Shown: piece after piece, positions 41,973 to 52,135 of the stretch
Position numbering within the stretch: position 1 is the first letter of the stretch
Layout: every line of letters starts with the position of its first letter
From: Tillus elongatus
Lineage: Eukaryota; Arthropoda; Insecta; Coleoptera; Cleridae
DNA: 64,000 nt
Assembly (NCBI GenBank): GCA_964006375.1
Contig: OZ023265.1
Coordinates: 11,007,795-11,071,794, forward strand
Reading direction: 5' to 3'
The notes under the pieces: model-generated
Databases searched by the model: none
Seen by the model: only the letters and a program-made list of their open reading frames with translations
Told to the model about the DNA's origin: nothing
Made by a program: the position numbers and the translations under genes

Positions 41973-43925
41973 TGGATTTATTTATTCCACGTACACAGAA
42001 AACCTCTTCAGCCACTCAAAATCCCTGGTTCTCTAAATCCTGTGACAAGGCCAGACTTGAAAAGGTCAAAGCTCACAAAACGCTTCTACACAACCCCAGT
42101 CAAGAAAACCGTCAAGCATTTAACGACGCAAGAAACCGCTATGTCCGCATTCTTTCTGAGGCAAAAAAAAACTCGTCTGATAATCACATCAAAAGCAAAG
42201 TCCTCTCAAGCACCAACGGCAGCAAACCCTTCTGGATTCTTGCTAAATCTATTGGGAATAATTTCTGCAAGAGCACGTTCCCACCTCTTGTTTTTTGAGG
42301 ATGAAATTGAATATACCGCCGTGGGCAAGGCTGAACTTTTTGCCTCGTTGTTCGCCGGCAATTCTACTCTCAACCCACCTCCAAATGTTCAACCACCAAC
42401 AGTCCCCAATGTCGCGCATAAAATGACGGATATCATTTTCAAAACTAAAAAGGTACGAAAGATGCTCTCTTCTGTTAATACCATGAAAGCCTCTAGCCTT
42501 GACGAGATCCCAGCAGTCGTTCTCAAAAAATGCGCACCAGAACTTGCTCCTGTCCTGACTCGTCTGTTTCAGACATCTTACAAAAGAGGCATATTCCCTA
42601 GTAACAGGAAAACTGCTCGAGTACAACACATCCCGAAGAATGGATACCAAGCGCTTCCTAGCAACTACAGGCCTATTTCTCTCCTTTCAGTCGTCTCTAA
42701 AGTGATGGAAAAGTATATAAACACCGAATTACTAAAATTTTTGAAAAACACTGTCTAATCCACGACAGACAGTATGGATTCCATTAGCGCAGATCAATTG
42801 CGAACCTCCTTTCCTTTGTCACCGATTCTTGGAGCAAGTCTATGGAACTACACGGTGAATCTCAGATTGTCGCTCTAGACATATCCAAAGCATTCGACCA
42901 GGTCTGGCACACAGCGCTGCTTAATAAACTTCCGGCATATGGCTTACCACCAAAACTCTTTACCTGGACAGCAAATTTCCTCTCCAACCGGAGCATTTCT
43001 GTTGTCGTGGATGGCCATTCCTCTAAACTGTATCCAATTAATGCAGGAGTCCCTGGAGGTTCAGCTTTAGCCCCTACTTTGTTTCTCCTCCACATCAATG
43101 ACCTCCTTTCTAGCACATACAACCCAGTTCACAGTTACGCGGATGACAGCACCCCCCACTCAAATATACAATATTCTAAGCCTGTCTCTTTAGCCCAATT
43201 AGATCAGGATCTCAGACTCGTGGAGGGTTCTGTCTCTGTGGATCCCCAAAAAATATTAGACTATGGAAGTAGAAATCTTGTACAATTCAACTCCATCAAA
43301 TCTCAGTCTTGCCTTCTATCTCATAAGAGATACACCAGCCCTAGACCCATCACAATGAACAACCAAGTTATTCAAAGTAATGAGTCCTTTTCACTTGTTG
43401 GCATTTCTATGGATCTAAATCTCAATTGGCACCAACATGTCACATCAATTGCAGAAGCGGCTGCTAAGAAATTAGGTTTCCTCTTCCGGGCTCGCAAATA
43501 ATTTTCACCAGCTAATCTCTATACCTTATATACTTCACAAATAAGGCCAAACCTCGAATACTGCTCCCACATCTGGGGTGCCGCTGCTGCATCTACGCTC
43601 GCTATCCTGGACTCCATTCAGAAGAGAGCTATACGTCTCATCGGTGACCCTACCGTCACCCAAAGGCTGCCATCCCTTGCCCACCAACGTGCCGTTTGTG
43701 ACCTCTCTCTCTCTTTTATAGATATCTGCACGGGCACGGCTCAGAGGAGCTTTCTTCCATATTTCCTCCACCTGATGCCCCCAACAGATCTACCAGGGGA
43801 ACAGAGCGAATGAACCGTTTTAGTGTCCAGGTCACCAGACATAGAACATCTTGTTATGCCCGCTCTTTTGTCCCAAGGACTTCCAAGTTGTAGAATTCCT
43901 TGCCGGCACATGTTATGTTATGTTA
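41973..43925 (+). pseudogene. Family J copy, linker to C-terminal domain
   Basis: Starts in the post-endonuclease linker (FIPRTQKTSS). A 238-codon frame (42042-42758) covers the linker and the first RT motifs (KASSLDEIPAVVLKK, SNYRPISLLSVVSK). After a frameshift near 42757, a 219-codon frame (42842-43501) has ALDISKAFDQVWHTALLNKL, AGVPGGSALAP (Q to G in the usual PQG) and HSYADDST. A stop at 43499 ends the frame in the thumb. The C-terminal domain continues to about 43925 in broken frames. Catalytic YADD is intact, but the copy is dead. Confidence 0.88.
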
Positions 43926-44036
43926 GACCACCAGTACAGCTAAACGCTTTTGGCTATCCCTTGACAACCGACGGGTCGTTGGTTCTCGCGCTCTCTCGCT
44001 CTCTCTCTCTCGCTCTCTCGCTCTCTCTCTCATAGG
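43926..44036. repeat. CT/CTCG-rich tract within disrupted family J sequence
   Basis: (CT)n interspersed with CG at 43988-44031, at the position of the J (CT)n seed, preceded by a TGTTATGTTATGTTA repeat. Confidence 0.7.
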
Positions 44037-44250
44037 TATCTGCACGGGCATTGCTCAGACGGGGGTTGCGGTGCTATCGGGGCGGCAAGGCTGCGGACGA
44101 GCCCTGAGGGAACAAAAAAAAAAATTGCTCAGACGAGCTTTCTTCCATACTTCCTCCACCTGCTGCCCCCAACGGATCTACCAGGGGAACAGAGCGAATT
44201 CACCCTTTTACTGTCCAGGTCACCAGACATAGAACATCTTGTTATGCCCG
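44037..44250 (+). pseudogene. Family J C-terminal duplicate, interrupted by a tail insertion
   Basis: Repeats the segment TATCTGCACGGGCA-TGCTCAGA through TTATGCCCGCT already present at 43720-43865, so part of the J 3' domain is duplicated in tandem. It ends in an A-rich tract. Confidence 0.75.
44062..44124 (+). mobile_element. Solitary 3' tail of the RNase H LINE (63 bp), exact target duplication
   Basis: GGGGTTGCGGTGCTATCGGG, GCGGCAAGGCTGCGG, GAGCCCTGAGGG and an A-tract. It is flanked by TTGCTCAGACG (11 bp) at 44051-44061 and 44125-44135. The host is family J, where other copies read straight through the site. Confidence 0.92.
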
Positions 44251-44814
44251 CTAAACAAAACAAAAAAAAAAACGGCCGTTAAATATTTTATCGAGCTTTG
44301 TGAAACTGGGCATATGACTTACAAATTACAAGCGTTTAAAAATCTATACTCTTTTCGGGTTCCTGGCTCAAACATGCTACCACGAGAACGACAAATCGTC
44401 ATTGTTGGCAACACTGTGGACGAATAATCTACCTTGCAGTTTATGTTTATGTGTGTGCGTAACTCTATATACACGGTAAACTATTACCTTAAATATGTGT
44501 AACAGGAGAAATATTCCAATATTCTTTTATGCATCGAACCTTTTTATATTGGTAGAATAAAACACATAGGTAACTGTTTCGCTCGCTAAGCGACAGCTGT
44601 AGAAGAATGCTTGATACAGAGCCGTTTTTGTTATCTAAATCGTTGTTAACTCTTAACTGTTGCTTTTAGTTGAGTAATTCCACATACGGTCTTTAAAATA
44701 TTCAATTTTTTGTCTATCGGGACATTCCTAGTTTACCGTTATGATGATAGGTGGTCTATGTAAACTCGCAAGTGACCCATTTTCAATATTACTAAACACG
44801 CCCGCTTTTTTATT
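44251..44814. other. Unassigned stretch
   Basis: No domain recognised in the 62-codon frame at 44239-44427. Confidence 0.4.
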
Positions 44815-45357
44815 ATTTCAACAACACCCCACGAGGGCTTACAGCCTAAATACTCTCGTACCGTGGGTGTCGACAAGGAGGAAAAAGGCAACATGTTAAT
44901 TCTGGACTTGAAGGTTTGGAGGTTCAATGGAGAAGGAAAAATATGTGCCGGCAAGGATTTCCACAACTTGGAAGCCCTCGGGACAAAAGAGCGGGCATAA
45001 CAAGATGGTCTATGTCTGATGACCTGAACAGTAAAAATGTGCATTCGCTCTGTTCCCCTGGTAGATCTGTTGAGGGCAGCAGGTGGAGGAACTATGGAAG
45101 AAAGCTCCTCTGAGCAGTGCCCGTGCAGATATCTATAAAAGAGAGAGAGAGGTCACCAACGGCACATCGGTGGGCAAGAAATGGCAGCCTTTGGGTGAGA
45201 GTCGGGTCACCGATGAAACGTATAGTTCTCTTCTGAATTGAGTCCAGGATAGCGAGTGTAGAAGCGGCAGCGGCACCCTAGATGTGTGAGCAGTATTCGA
45301 GGTTTTGCCTCATTTGTGAAGTATATAAGGTATAGAGATTAGCTAGTGAAAAGTATG
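44815..45357 (-). pseudogene. Family J 3' fragment
   Basis: Inverse-oriented C-terminal domain and 3' end (ARSFVPRASKLW, then PAHIFPS and the 3' UTR). It is 5'-truncated in the thumb at about 45357 and has a (GA)5 at the shared microsatellite position. Confidence 0.85.
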
Positions 45358-45477
45358 CCGAGCCTGATGTTCCAGCCGACGTCGCCTAACTTCCACGCAC
45401 GTGCCCATGCCTACAGGAAACGAATATCTAAACAGGTCAGTCCTTTCTAATTTAAAAATTATCTGATTTTTTTCACA

Positions 45478-46029
45478 ATGGCCGAAGATTCTTCAAGCAA
45501 CAATATCATGGCAAGGGTTGCAATAAAATTACCTCCTATATGGAGACGTAACGTGAAAATCTGGCAAATGCAGGTTGACGCCCAGTTCGATATATCGCAG
45601 ATCAGTTCTGAAAAGACAAAATTCAATCATGTACTCGCTATACTCGATCCTGATGTCGCAGAGTCAATTTCAGATTTTTTAACCGAACCGTTATCATCAA
45701 CCCCCTATTCAGATCTAATGAAACATCTTTTATTAGAATTTGAAGAGTCCGAAAGTCGCAAAATAAATAAACTTTTAACAGAATTAGAATTAGGCGACAG
45801 AAAACCATCGCAACTTTTACGCGAAATGAAGTTTTTAGCCGGTAGTCAGATTAAAGAGGATTTCCTTAAAACTTTATTTCTACAACGTTTACCAGTCAAC
45901 GTTCGTTCAATTTTGGCTTTGAGCAACGATTCTCTAGAAAATTTGTCGGTTACAGCAGACAAAATCGTGGAATTTTCCGGAGATTTAACATCCATAATTA
46001 TTAATTTTTTAATTTTGGATTTTAAATGA
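45478..46029 (+). CDS. Intact Gag-like ORF (DUF7041 type, Ty3/Gypsy-related)
   Basis: This 183-codon intact frame resembles the capsid-like N-terminal domain of insect Ty3/Gypsy Gag proteins. After a short acidic/Ser leader come VAIKLPPIWRRNVKIWQMQV, QFDISQISSEKTKFNHVLAI, a Leu-rich stretch, LTELELGDRKPSQLLREM, and LKTLFLQRLPVNVRSIL. These are the order and spacing of the family. It ends soon after LSVTADKIVEF with IIINFLILDFK, where relatives continue with a linker and zinc knuckle. No protease, RT or integrase follows, and no LTR was recognised. The start follows a T-rich leader. It is probably a truncated retroelement, although an unbroken frame amid debris leaves a young insertion or a co-opted gene possible. 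Confidence 0.75.
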   Translation: MAEDSSSNNIMARVAIKLPPIWRRNVKIWQMQVDAQFDISQISSEKTKFNHVLAILDPDVAESISDFLTEPLSSTPYSDLMKHLLLEFEESESRKINKLLTELELGDRKPSQLLREMKFLAGSQIKEDFLKTLFLQRLPVNVRSILALSNDSLENLSVTADKIVEFSGDLTSIIINFLILDFK

Positions 46030-46802
46030 ATAATATTTATTAAATTATTTTAGAATTGTGCAATATTTACACAATTTTTAATAGTCCTGATTGCATACGT
46101 ACTGTTCCTGTGTGAAAGAATTTAACTTAACCTATTTTATCGGTTAGGGTCTTGGACAGCTCACTTATTTCACCATATGATCAAACAACTTTGTTGTTTT
46201 CGGCAATGATTTAATTCACAGGCTTTTCGTGTAAACTAAAATTATTTGTCGAAAAACAACCTATTCTCTCATTAATCTAAAATAAAAATAAACTGATATG
46301 ACATATGACGCTACATAAACCGCGCTATTTTGCGATAAGAATGCAAATCACACAGTAAGCCAATAGCAATTTAATTTCTGACCACGTGACCAAAAATCGT
46401 GTCGTTGGTCATTTCAGAATGCTAAATCTATAGATTCTACCTCAACTAAATTCACAAAAAATCTTATAATTGTAAAATTTTTATTCAACTTATAAGGTTT
46501 TTATTTTGTTATCGTTTGCATCACAACTTAAAATCAGGCTTAAACTATTTAGCTGCCGATTTTACCATATAGCTTTCTGAATAACAAATCAATTCTAGAA
46601 ATAAATATTACCGTTAATTTTCCTAACGAGGCAAAGTTCCCAAGTTTGTGTAATAAATTTTGAAACTGATAACTCTGGCTGTTTTAATTTAATAGACAGA
46701 TTTTCTAGCTTTCCAACACAACAAACTAAGACATCCCTTATGTCAACCTCTCCCACGCAGATTACACAATGCCTTAATAAACTTTTAGGAGTGTGTCGTA
46801 GC
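46030..46802. other. Unassigned AT-rich stretch downstream of the Gag-like ORF
   Basis: No pol-like coding sequence, LTR pair or zinc knuckle seen. Confidence 0.45.
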
Positions 46803-46938
46803 TTTTAAGCATATAAAATTGTTAACTGGCCTTGGTTTTGGGTTCTAGGGACCCAAATTCGCGCTCATCTGAAGACTTTTTTTAAGCTTTTCATCGTGAC
46901 CTCTCTATTAGCGATTTTTTCTTAATGAAAATTCGCCA
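46803..46938 (+). mobile_element. Family H, variant subfamily, hairpin-end fragment
   Basis: CCTTGGTTTTGGGTTCTAGG, GACCCAAATTCGCGCTCATC, CGTGACCTCTCTATTAGCG and terminus GAAAATTCGCCAA. Confidence 0.6.
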
Positions 46939-47149
46939 ACAATGCAAAAACGTATGTTTGTTGTTTCAAGGTCAAACGTTTTGAGAAGTTGGAATGACTG
47001 ATTGGTATCGAATGCCATTACAAAATAGTGTCATTAATTTCATCGACAATAATTGCAGCCTTACGATTTATTGTGAGCATTACATTTTCTTTATTTAAAA
47101 TTGTACACATAATAACTAGATAATGATAATAACAATAAATATATAAAAG
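46939..47149. other. Unassigned short stretch
   Basis: Nothing recognised. Confidence 0.4.
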
Positions 47150-47914
47150 TATAAATGACTATAACTTACAGATCTAAATTTTGATACATACTTGACTTTT
47201 TATGGTGTAAACATTCGTACCAAATTTGGTGGCCCTAACTTTGTTCCGGAGATATAAAAATTTTCCGACAGAAAACACAAAACTTTCCGTGAAAAACTGG
47301 TCCCATTTTCCTGGCTAACAAACTTATCCAAGCGACTTGCGAAAGAAAGGTACTCACCAAATTTTATCAAAATCGGCCCATTATTTTTACATATATACAG
47401 GCTGATTCATAAGTGGTGACCAAAAATGAAACCCCATGTTCTTTGGACAATTTTAGAGAGGGTATGTCCCATAAAAATGTTTCCTATAATGCTTCATTAA
47501 AAAGATACAGGGTGTTGTAATTGAATTTCAAAAAATAAAATTTACTAATTTTTTAAAAAGTAGCACATATATTTTGCTGAAACTTTGTATGTGTAGGCTG
47601 TTATGTAAGGCGGTATTCTACCATAACAATTGAATAGGCTAATCCAGCAGTGGCGCGCGTACCCACATGTCATTGGTTATCCCTCAAGAAAAAAACAGGT
47701 AAGCCAATGATTTTTTTTTATTGTTCATTTTTTGAATCTTGCTTTCATTCGTGAACATATGACTCTCTTGATAATTTTCTGTACGACGCTTATTTTACGA
47801 GTAAGCAATGAATCAGGTAAGTGTTTTAGAGCACAGTTCATGATTTTTAAACAGTCGTTGTTTGGTAGAAAATCGCAATGATACACTTTTATCAGGCTTA
47901 TATTAATTTATTTA

Positions 47915-48979
47915 TTACAATAAATGTTCAAAAATGCCTCCATTGGCCTGAATACACGCACGACATCTTTTTAATATGGAAAATTTAATGTCTTGAGGAT
48001 TCATTGTTGCTTGAATATGACGAAAAGCATTATTTATCAGTTGTTGTAGCTGCTCTGGTGTATTTATTTGTTCACTGTAGACCAGTCGCTTAAAATCACC
48101 CCAAAGATAGAAGTCAAATGGGTTTAAGTCCGGTGATCTTGCAGGCCAATATATTGGCCCAGTTATGCCAATCCATCTTTCATTATAATGTTCATGTAGC
48201 CATGTAACAACGTTTCGACTATGATGCGCTGGTGCACCGTCATGCTGGTACCACATTATGCCTCTTGTTGCTAGTGGAATGTCATCTAGAATATTTTCTA
48301 CACGGTTTTCTAGGAGCGCTAAGTACGAAGATCCATTTAAACGTTGTGGCAGGACTTCCATGAACAGTGAGCCGTTAAAAATACCACACCATAAATTAAT
48401 GGAAAGTCTATGTTGAAATGTGCGAGTCCTTGTTGCATGTGGATTTTCCAATGACCAGACATGCTCATTATGAGAATTATAAATACCATTTCTTGTAAAT
48501 GTTGATTCGTCAGACCAGAAGATTATATTAGGGAATAAGATATTTTGATTGTTCATTTCCAACATCCATTCACAAAAGCCTCGTCGATGCACATTATCTC
48601 CAGGTAGAAGGCAATGAACATTCTGTCGATGATATGGATGTAAGGCTTCTCGATGTAAAGTTCTCCAAACAAAGCTTTGAGAATATTGTATCTGCGTGGC
48701 AATCCTCCGAGTACTTGTAGAAGGTTGATCCATCACTGCATCCACCACTCTCTCTTCGTCTTCAAGTTGATGTTGTCTTCTACCATTAGCTCTAGCGTCA
48801 GGACGTTGTCCAATACCGCACTGCCGAAGTATTGAAAACGATCGAGAAAGAACCCTTGGTGTAGGTTGACGGCGAGTGGGAAACCTACGTTTATATTCCC
48901 GACAAGCAGCTAGAGCATTTCCATCAGCATATCCGTAGATAAAAATTATATCTGCATACTCTTCTGAGGTGTACTCCAT
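47915..48979 (-). CDS. DD41D transposase, full-length ORF
   Basis: 354 codons without interruption. Residues 8-60 form a DUF4817-type helix-turn-helix (EYADIIFIYGYADGNA, CREYKRRFP, PTPRVLSRSF). A second DNA-binding segment (STSTRRIATQIQYSQSFVWR) lies at 87-106. The RNase H-like catalytic core has D157 (FWSDEST), D247 (YQHDGAPAH) and D289 (SPDLNPFDFYLW). Exactly 41 residues separate the last two acids, the spacing reported for the rosa/VISITOR group. It would excise and insert the element at TA. The start codon follows long AT-rich sequence and the stop lies inside the left inverted-repeat zone. All key residues are present, so this is the best candidate for an active enzyme in the window. Confidence 0.88.
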   Translation of the reverse strand: MEYTSEEYADIIFIYGYADGNALAACREYKRRFPTRRQPTPRVLSRSFSILRQCGIGQRPDARANGRRQHQLEDEERVVDAVMDQPSTSTRRIATQIQYSQSFVWRTLHREALHPYHRQNVHCLLPGDNVHRRGFCEWMLEMNNQNILFPNIIFWSDESTFTRNGIYNSHNEHVWSLENPHATRTRTFQHRLSINLWCGIFNGSLFMEVLPQRLNGSSYLALLENRVENILDDIPLATRGIMWYQHDGAPAHHSRNVVTWLHEHYNERWIGITGPIYWPARSPDLNPFDFYLWGDFKRLVYSEQINTPEQLQQLINNAFRHIQATMNPQDIKFSILKRCRACIQANGGIFEHLL

Positions 48980-49149
48980 TATAAGAAGTAAAAGAGTAGA
49001 AAATTTTGCAATTTTATAAAGTTTACCTCTTACACCTATTCAAAATAATAACTTGTTAACCTAAACGTCAAGTGACACTTAATGACAACTTTGGCAAACC
49101 AGACTACTACTTACTAAAATACAACAAAGATAATCGTCGTACAAAAAAT

Positions 49150-49212
49150 TATCAAGACATTAAATTTTCCATATCAAAAAGATGTCGTGCGTGTATTCAG
49201 GCCAATGGAGGC
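49150..49212 (+). pseudogene. Mirrored 3' end of the DD41D transposase gene
   Basis: Encodes QDIKFSISKRCRACIQANGG in plus orientation, an inverted duplicate of the C-terminal codons at 47930-48001. It shows that the inverted repeat once included coding sequence. Confidence 0.85.
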
Positions 49213-49701
49213 ATAAGAGTGTATCATTGCGATTTTCTACCAAACAACGACTGGTTAAAAATCATGAACTGTGCTCTAAAACACTTACCTGATTCATTGC
49301 TCACTCGACAAATAAGCGTCGTACAGAAAATTATCAAGAGAGTCATTTTGTTCACGAATGAAATTAAGATTCAAAAAATATAAAAAAATATCATTGGCGT
49401 ACCCGTTTTTTTCTTGAGGGATAACCAATGACATGTGGGTACGCGCGCCACTGCTGGATTAGCCGATTCAATTGTTATGGTAGAATACGCGCCTTCCATA
49501 ACAGCCTACACTTGCGAAGTTTCAGCAAAATATATGTAATACTTTTTTAAAAATTGGGAAATTTTATTTTTTGAAATTCAACTTCAACACCCTGTATCTT
49601 TTTAATGAAGCATTATAGGAAAATTTTTTATAGAACATACCCTCTCTAAAATTGTTCAAAGAACATGGGGTTTCATTTTTGGTCACCACTTATGAATCAC
49701 C

Positions 49702-49704
<3 letters not shown>

Positions 49705-49771
<67 letters not shown>
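49705..49771. repeat. (TA)n microsatellite
   Basis: About 33 TA units directly after the transposon, part of the family H host copy. Confidence 0.95.
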
Positions 49772-49773
<2 letters not shown>

Positions 49774-49895
49774 ATAAAACATATTAAGTCTGAAACTGAC
49801 CTAGTTTACGCTTATTTGAATAATTTTTTTCAAAATTCAAAAGTCATAATCTCCTCATTAGTGATTTTTTTTGATAAGAATTTTTAAAGAAAATT

Positions 49896-50805
49896 TACTA
49901 AAACGCAGTATGTAAGGTTTGCTTGCGCGTAACACGGTTGGACTTATTAATGAAAACATCCTGAAGGAACACGATTTGGGCTTTCTTATCATCAAATATG
50001 TTTGCACGATTCTCTTTTGTTAGCAAATACTGGTCAAAACTTGTGTTCTTCTTAGGGTAGCTATGTTTTATTATTAGCTTTTCGCATTGCCTTAAAAATA
50101 TCTTCTCAGTGATGCACGTGTACCATGTTAGTAATCCAATTTATCTAAAAAAAATAACAAAAAAGAAAGATTCAGCACTTTAGTTGGACCCAGGTGCCAG
50201 AAAAGTATAAAGAACAATGAAGGATATAATAATTAACAGTTTTACTACTTTACTTCTTTTATTTTAATAAATATTCTGTAAAAGGAGTAGCGAACGTTCA
50301 TAAATAGCCGAAATGCAGTTTATATTGTTCCCAATAACGTCGAATAAAAACTTAAAAGGTTTTTTATCTTGTGTTTGTTAATCTTATGCACATAATTGCA
50401 AAATGCATGGTTGTTGTTCGAAAGTCAACAATATGCGGTGGCAATGACCTGTTGTTTACTGGTTCGTGTGTGTATGTTGCGAAAATAACAAAAATAACAC
50501 TTACAGACTTTGTAATTATTGTTATCGTTAGCATTTTTTTCAAATCTCCTCGAAATGGCGTCAACTTATTCAATCTTGCCGATATCTAAAATGATGCTTG
50601 CTGCTTGACTGAACACTGATTTCTGATTATTGGCTTTGCGATAAGGAAAAATGTTTACAGTTAAGAGGTGGGGGATGGTTGTTATGGATATAAAACTAGA
50701 GTAAGTAATTATTTAGTTGCCAAGGGCAAACTATGTAATACTTAATTCGGTAATTAATCTAGAGACTGGTATTGTGCTAGACAAGTGACCAAATTTACAA
50801 GCCTT
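49896..50805. other. Unassigned stretch
   Basis: Opposed 69- to 72-codon frames near 50364-50589 have no recognisable domain. Confidence 0.4.
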
Positions 50806-50817
50806 ATAATAAAAGTA

Positions 50818-51709
50818 CGCCAGAGAGATACGATGTCTCCAAAACTGGTTATCACCGTCCTGGAGTATGTGTTTAAGAAGCTAGATTGGGACCAAAAAGG
50901 TCTAAAAATATACGGCCAAAGTCTGTCAAACTTACGGTTTGCAGACGACATTGTCTTACTAGCTGACAACTTGGAAGATATTAGAGTGATGCTACAGGAA
51001 CTTCAGGAGGTCTGTGCAACAGTAGGTCTTAAAATGAACGTCGGAAAAACAAAATTTATGACAAACCTCGTCCCTAGTAACAACCTAATTATTGAAAACT
51101 CTGAGGTGGAATGGGTAGACAAATACACATATTTGGGCCACGAGATAGCATATCCAAAACCAACCAAACATGCGAGATAAACAGAAGGGTTATACTCTCC
51201 TGGGCGGCTTACGGCAAACTTAGAGACGTTTTCAGAAGCGACCTTCCGATATGCTTGAAAAGAAAAGTTTTCAACCAATGTGTTCTACCGGTTATGACCT
51301 ACGGCGCCGAAACACTAACCCTTACCAACGCTTCTGCTAAGAAACTGAAAGTAACACAGCGCAAAATGGAGAGGTCGATGCTTGGCGTTTCGTTACGTGA
51401 CCACATTAGAAATGAAGAATTACGCAGAGGAACAGGAGTGACTGATGTGGTCGTACATGTGGCAAAACTCAAGTGGAAGTGGACGGGACATGTGGCTCGC
51501 ATGCAAGATGACAGGTGGACAAAACGATTACTTGAATGGAGACCCAGATCCAATAAAAGAAACAGAGGAAGACCACCAACTCGCTGGACAGACGACATTA
51601 CAAAAATTACAAAAAACTGGATTCGTAGCGCTCAAGACAGAAAAGAATGGACTCAACTACGGGAGGCTTATGTCCAGCAGTGGACGCGGTGGGCTGATTG
51701 ATGATGATG
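50818..51709 (+). pseudogene. RTE-clade LINE, 5' truncated, exact 12-bp target duplication
   Basis: Starts in the RT (RQRDTMSPKLVITVLEYVF) with catalytic LRFADDIVLLA, a palm end with KTKFMTN, and YTYLGHEI. A one-base frame change near 51115-51180 follows. The C-terminal region is then open in another frame (51111-51701): WAAYGKLRDVF, LPVMTYGAETLTLT, MLGVSLRDHIRN, KWKWTGHVARM, then GRPPTRWTDDI. The 3' end is the (TGA)n tract usual for RTE elements. ATAATAAAAGTA flanks it at 50806-50817 and 51710-51721. Confidence 0.88.
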
Positions 51710-51754
51710 ATAATAAAAGTATCACGTGGATATGTTGTATAATAATAATTCTGT

Positions 51755-52135
51755 TTGTCCGGTAGTTTTTCTGTTGCTAGCAGTATGCCTAACGCGATTC
51801 GTTTTCCTTTCCTGCCAATTTCCTCTATTCCCAATTACCTTTTTGTTCTCCCTCAGGGCTCGTCCGCGGCTTTGCCGCCCCGATAGCACTGCAGCCCTTG
51901 GCCTATTGTGCATTCCCAATTACCTTACTCTTATTTGAACTGCTCCCTTCATCCCTACCTACCTGCGCCGCCGGTAGTCTTTCTGTTACTAGCTGTATGC
52001 CTACCGCTACTCTAACGACGTATGCGGTACAACCAGCGACTCGCTTTCCGTTCCTGCCAATTTCCTTTATTCCAAATTACCTTCCTCTTTTTTTAACTAC
52101 TTTCTTCATCCCGACCTACCTCTGCCACCAGGGTT
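51755..52135. repeat. Two tandem units of about 190 bp
   Basis: Unit 1 starts CCGGTAGTTTTTCTGTTGCT and includes the CCTGCCAATTTCCT and CTATTCCCAATTACC blocks. Unit 2 starts CCGGTAGTCTTTCTGTTACT near 51971 with the same blocks. The tail insertion at 51842 lies in unit 1, and unit 2 shows the unoccupied site. Confidence 0.7.
51842..51911 (-). mobile_element. Solitary 3' tail of the RNase H LINE (70 bp), exact target duplication
   Basis: Minus strand: GCACAATAGGCCAAGGGC, GCGGCAAAGCCGCGG, GAGCCCTGAGGG, then an A-rich end. ATTCCCAATTACCTT (15 bp) flanks it at 51827-51841 and 51912-51926. Confidence 0.92.

Larger units (their letters stand above)
47398..49704 (-). mobile_element. Tc1/mariner-superfamily DD41D transposon, apparently intact, very long inverted repeats
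   Basis: Termini read CAGG(C/G)TGATTCATAAGTGG and TA flanks both ends (47396-47397 and 49705-49706). The inverted repeats run about 490 bp (47398-47890 and 49213-49704). After a gap of about 40 bp on the left they extend into the last codons of the transposase, mirrored at 49150-49212. Total length is 2,307 bp, with one full-length transposase ORF on the minus strand. Confidence 0.88.
47150..49895 (+). mobile_element. Family H copy hosting the DD41D transposon
   Basis: The left part is a monomer (CCTGGCTAACAAACTTATCC, AAAATCGGCCCATTA). The right part is a TA array, CTGAAACTGACC, AAAAGTCATAATCTCC and a terminus. The 2.3-kb transposon occupies the start of its TA array. Confidence 0.65.

Noticed and set aside
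45360..45477. Primer-binding site or LTR before the Gag-like ORF
   Set aside because: No repeat of this 118-bp stretch downstream and no convincing tRNA-complementary 18-mer directly visible.
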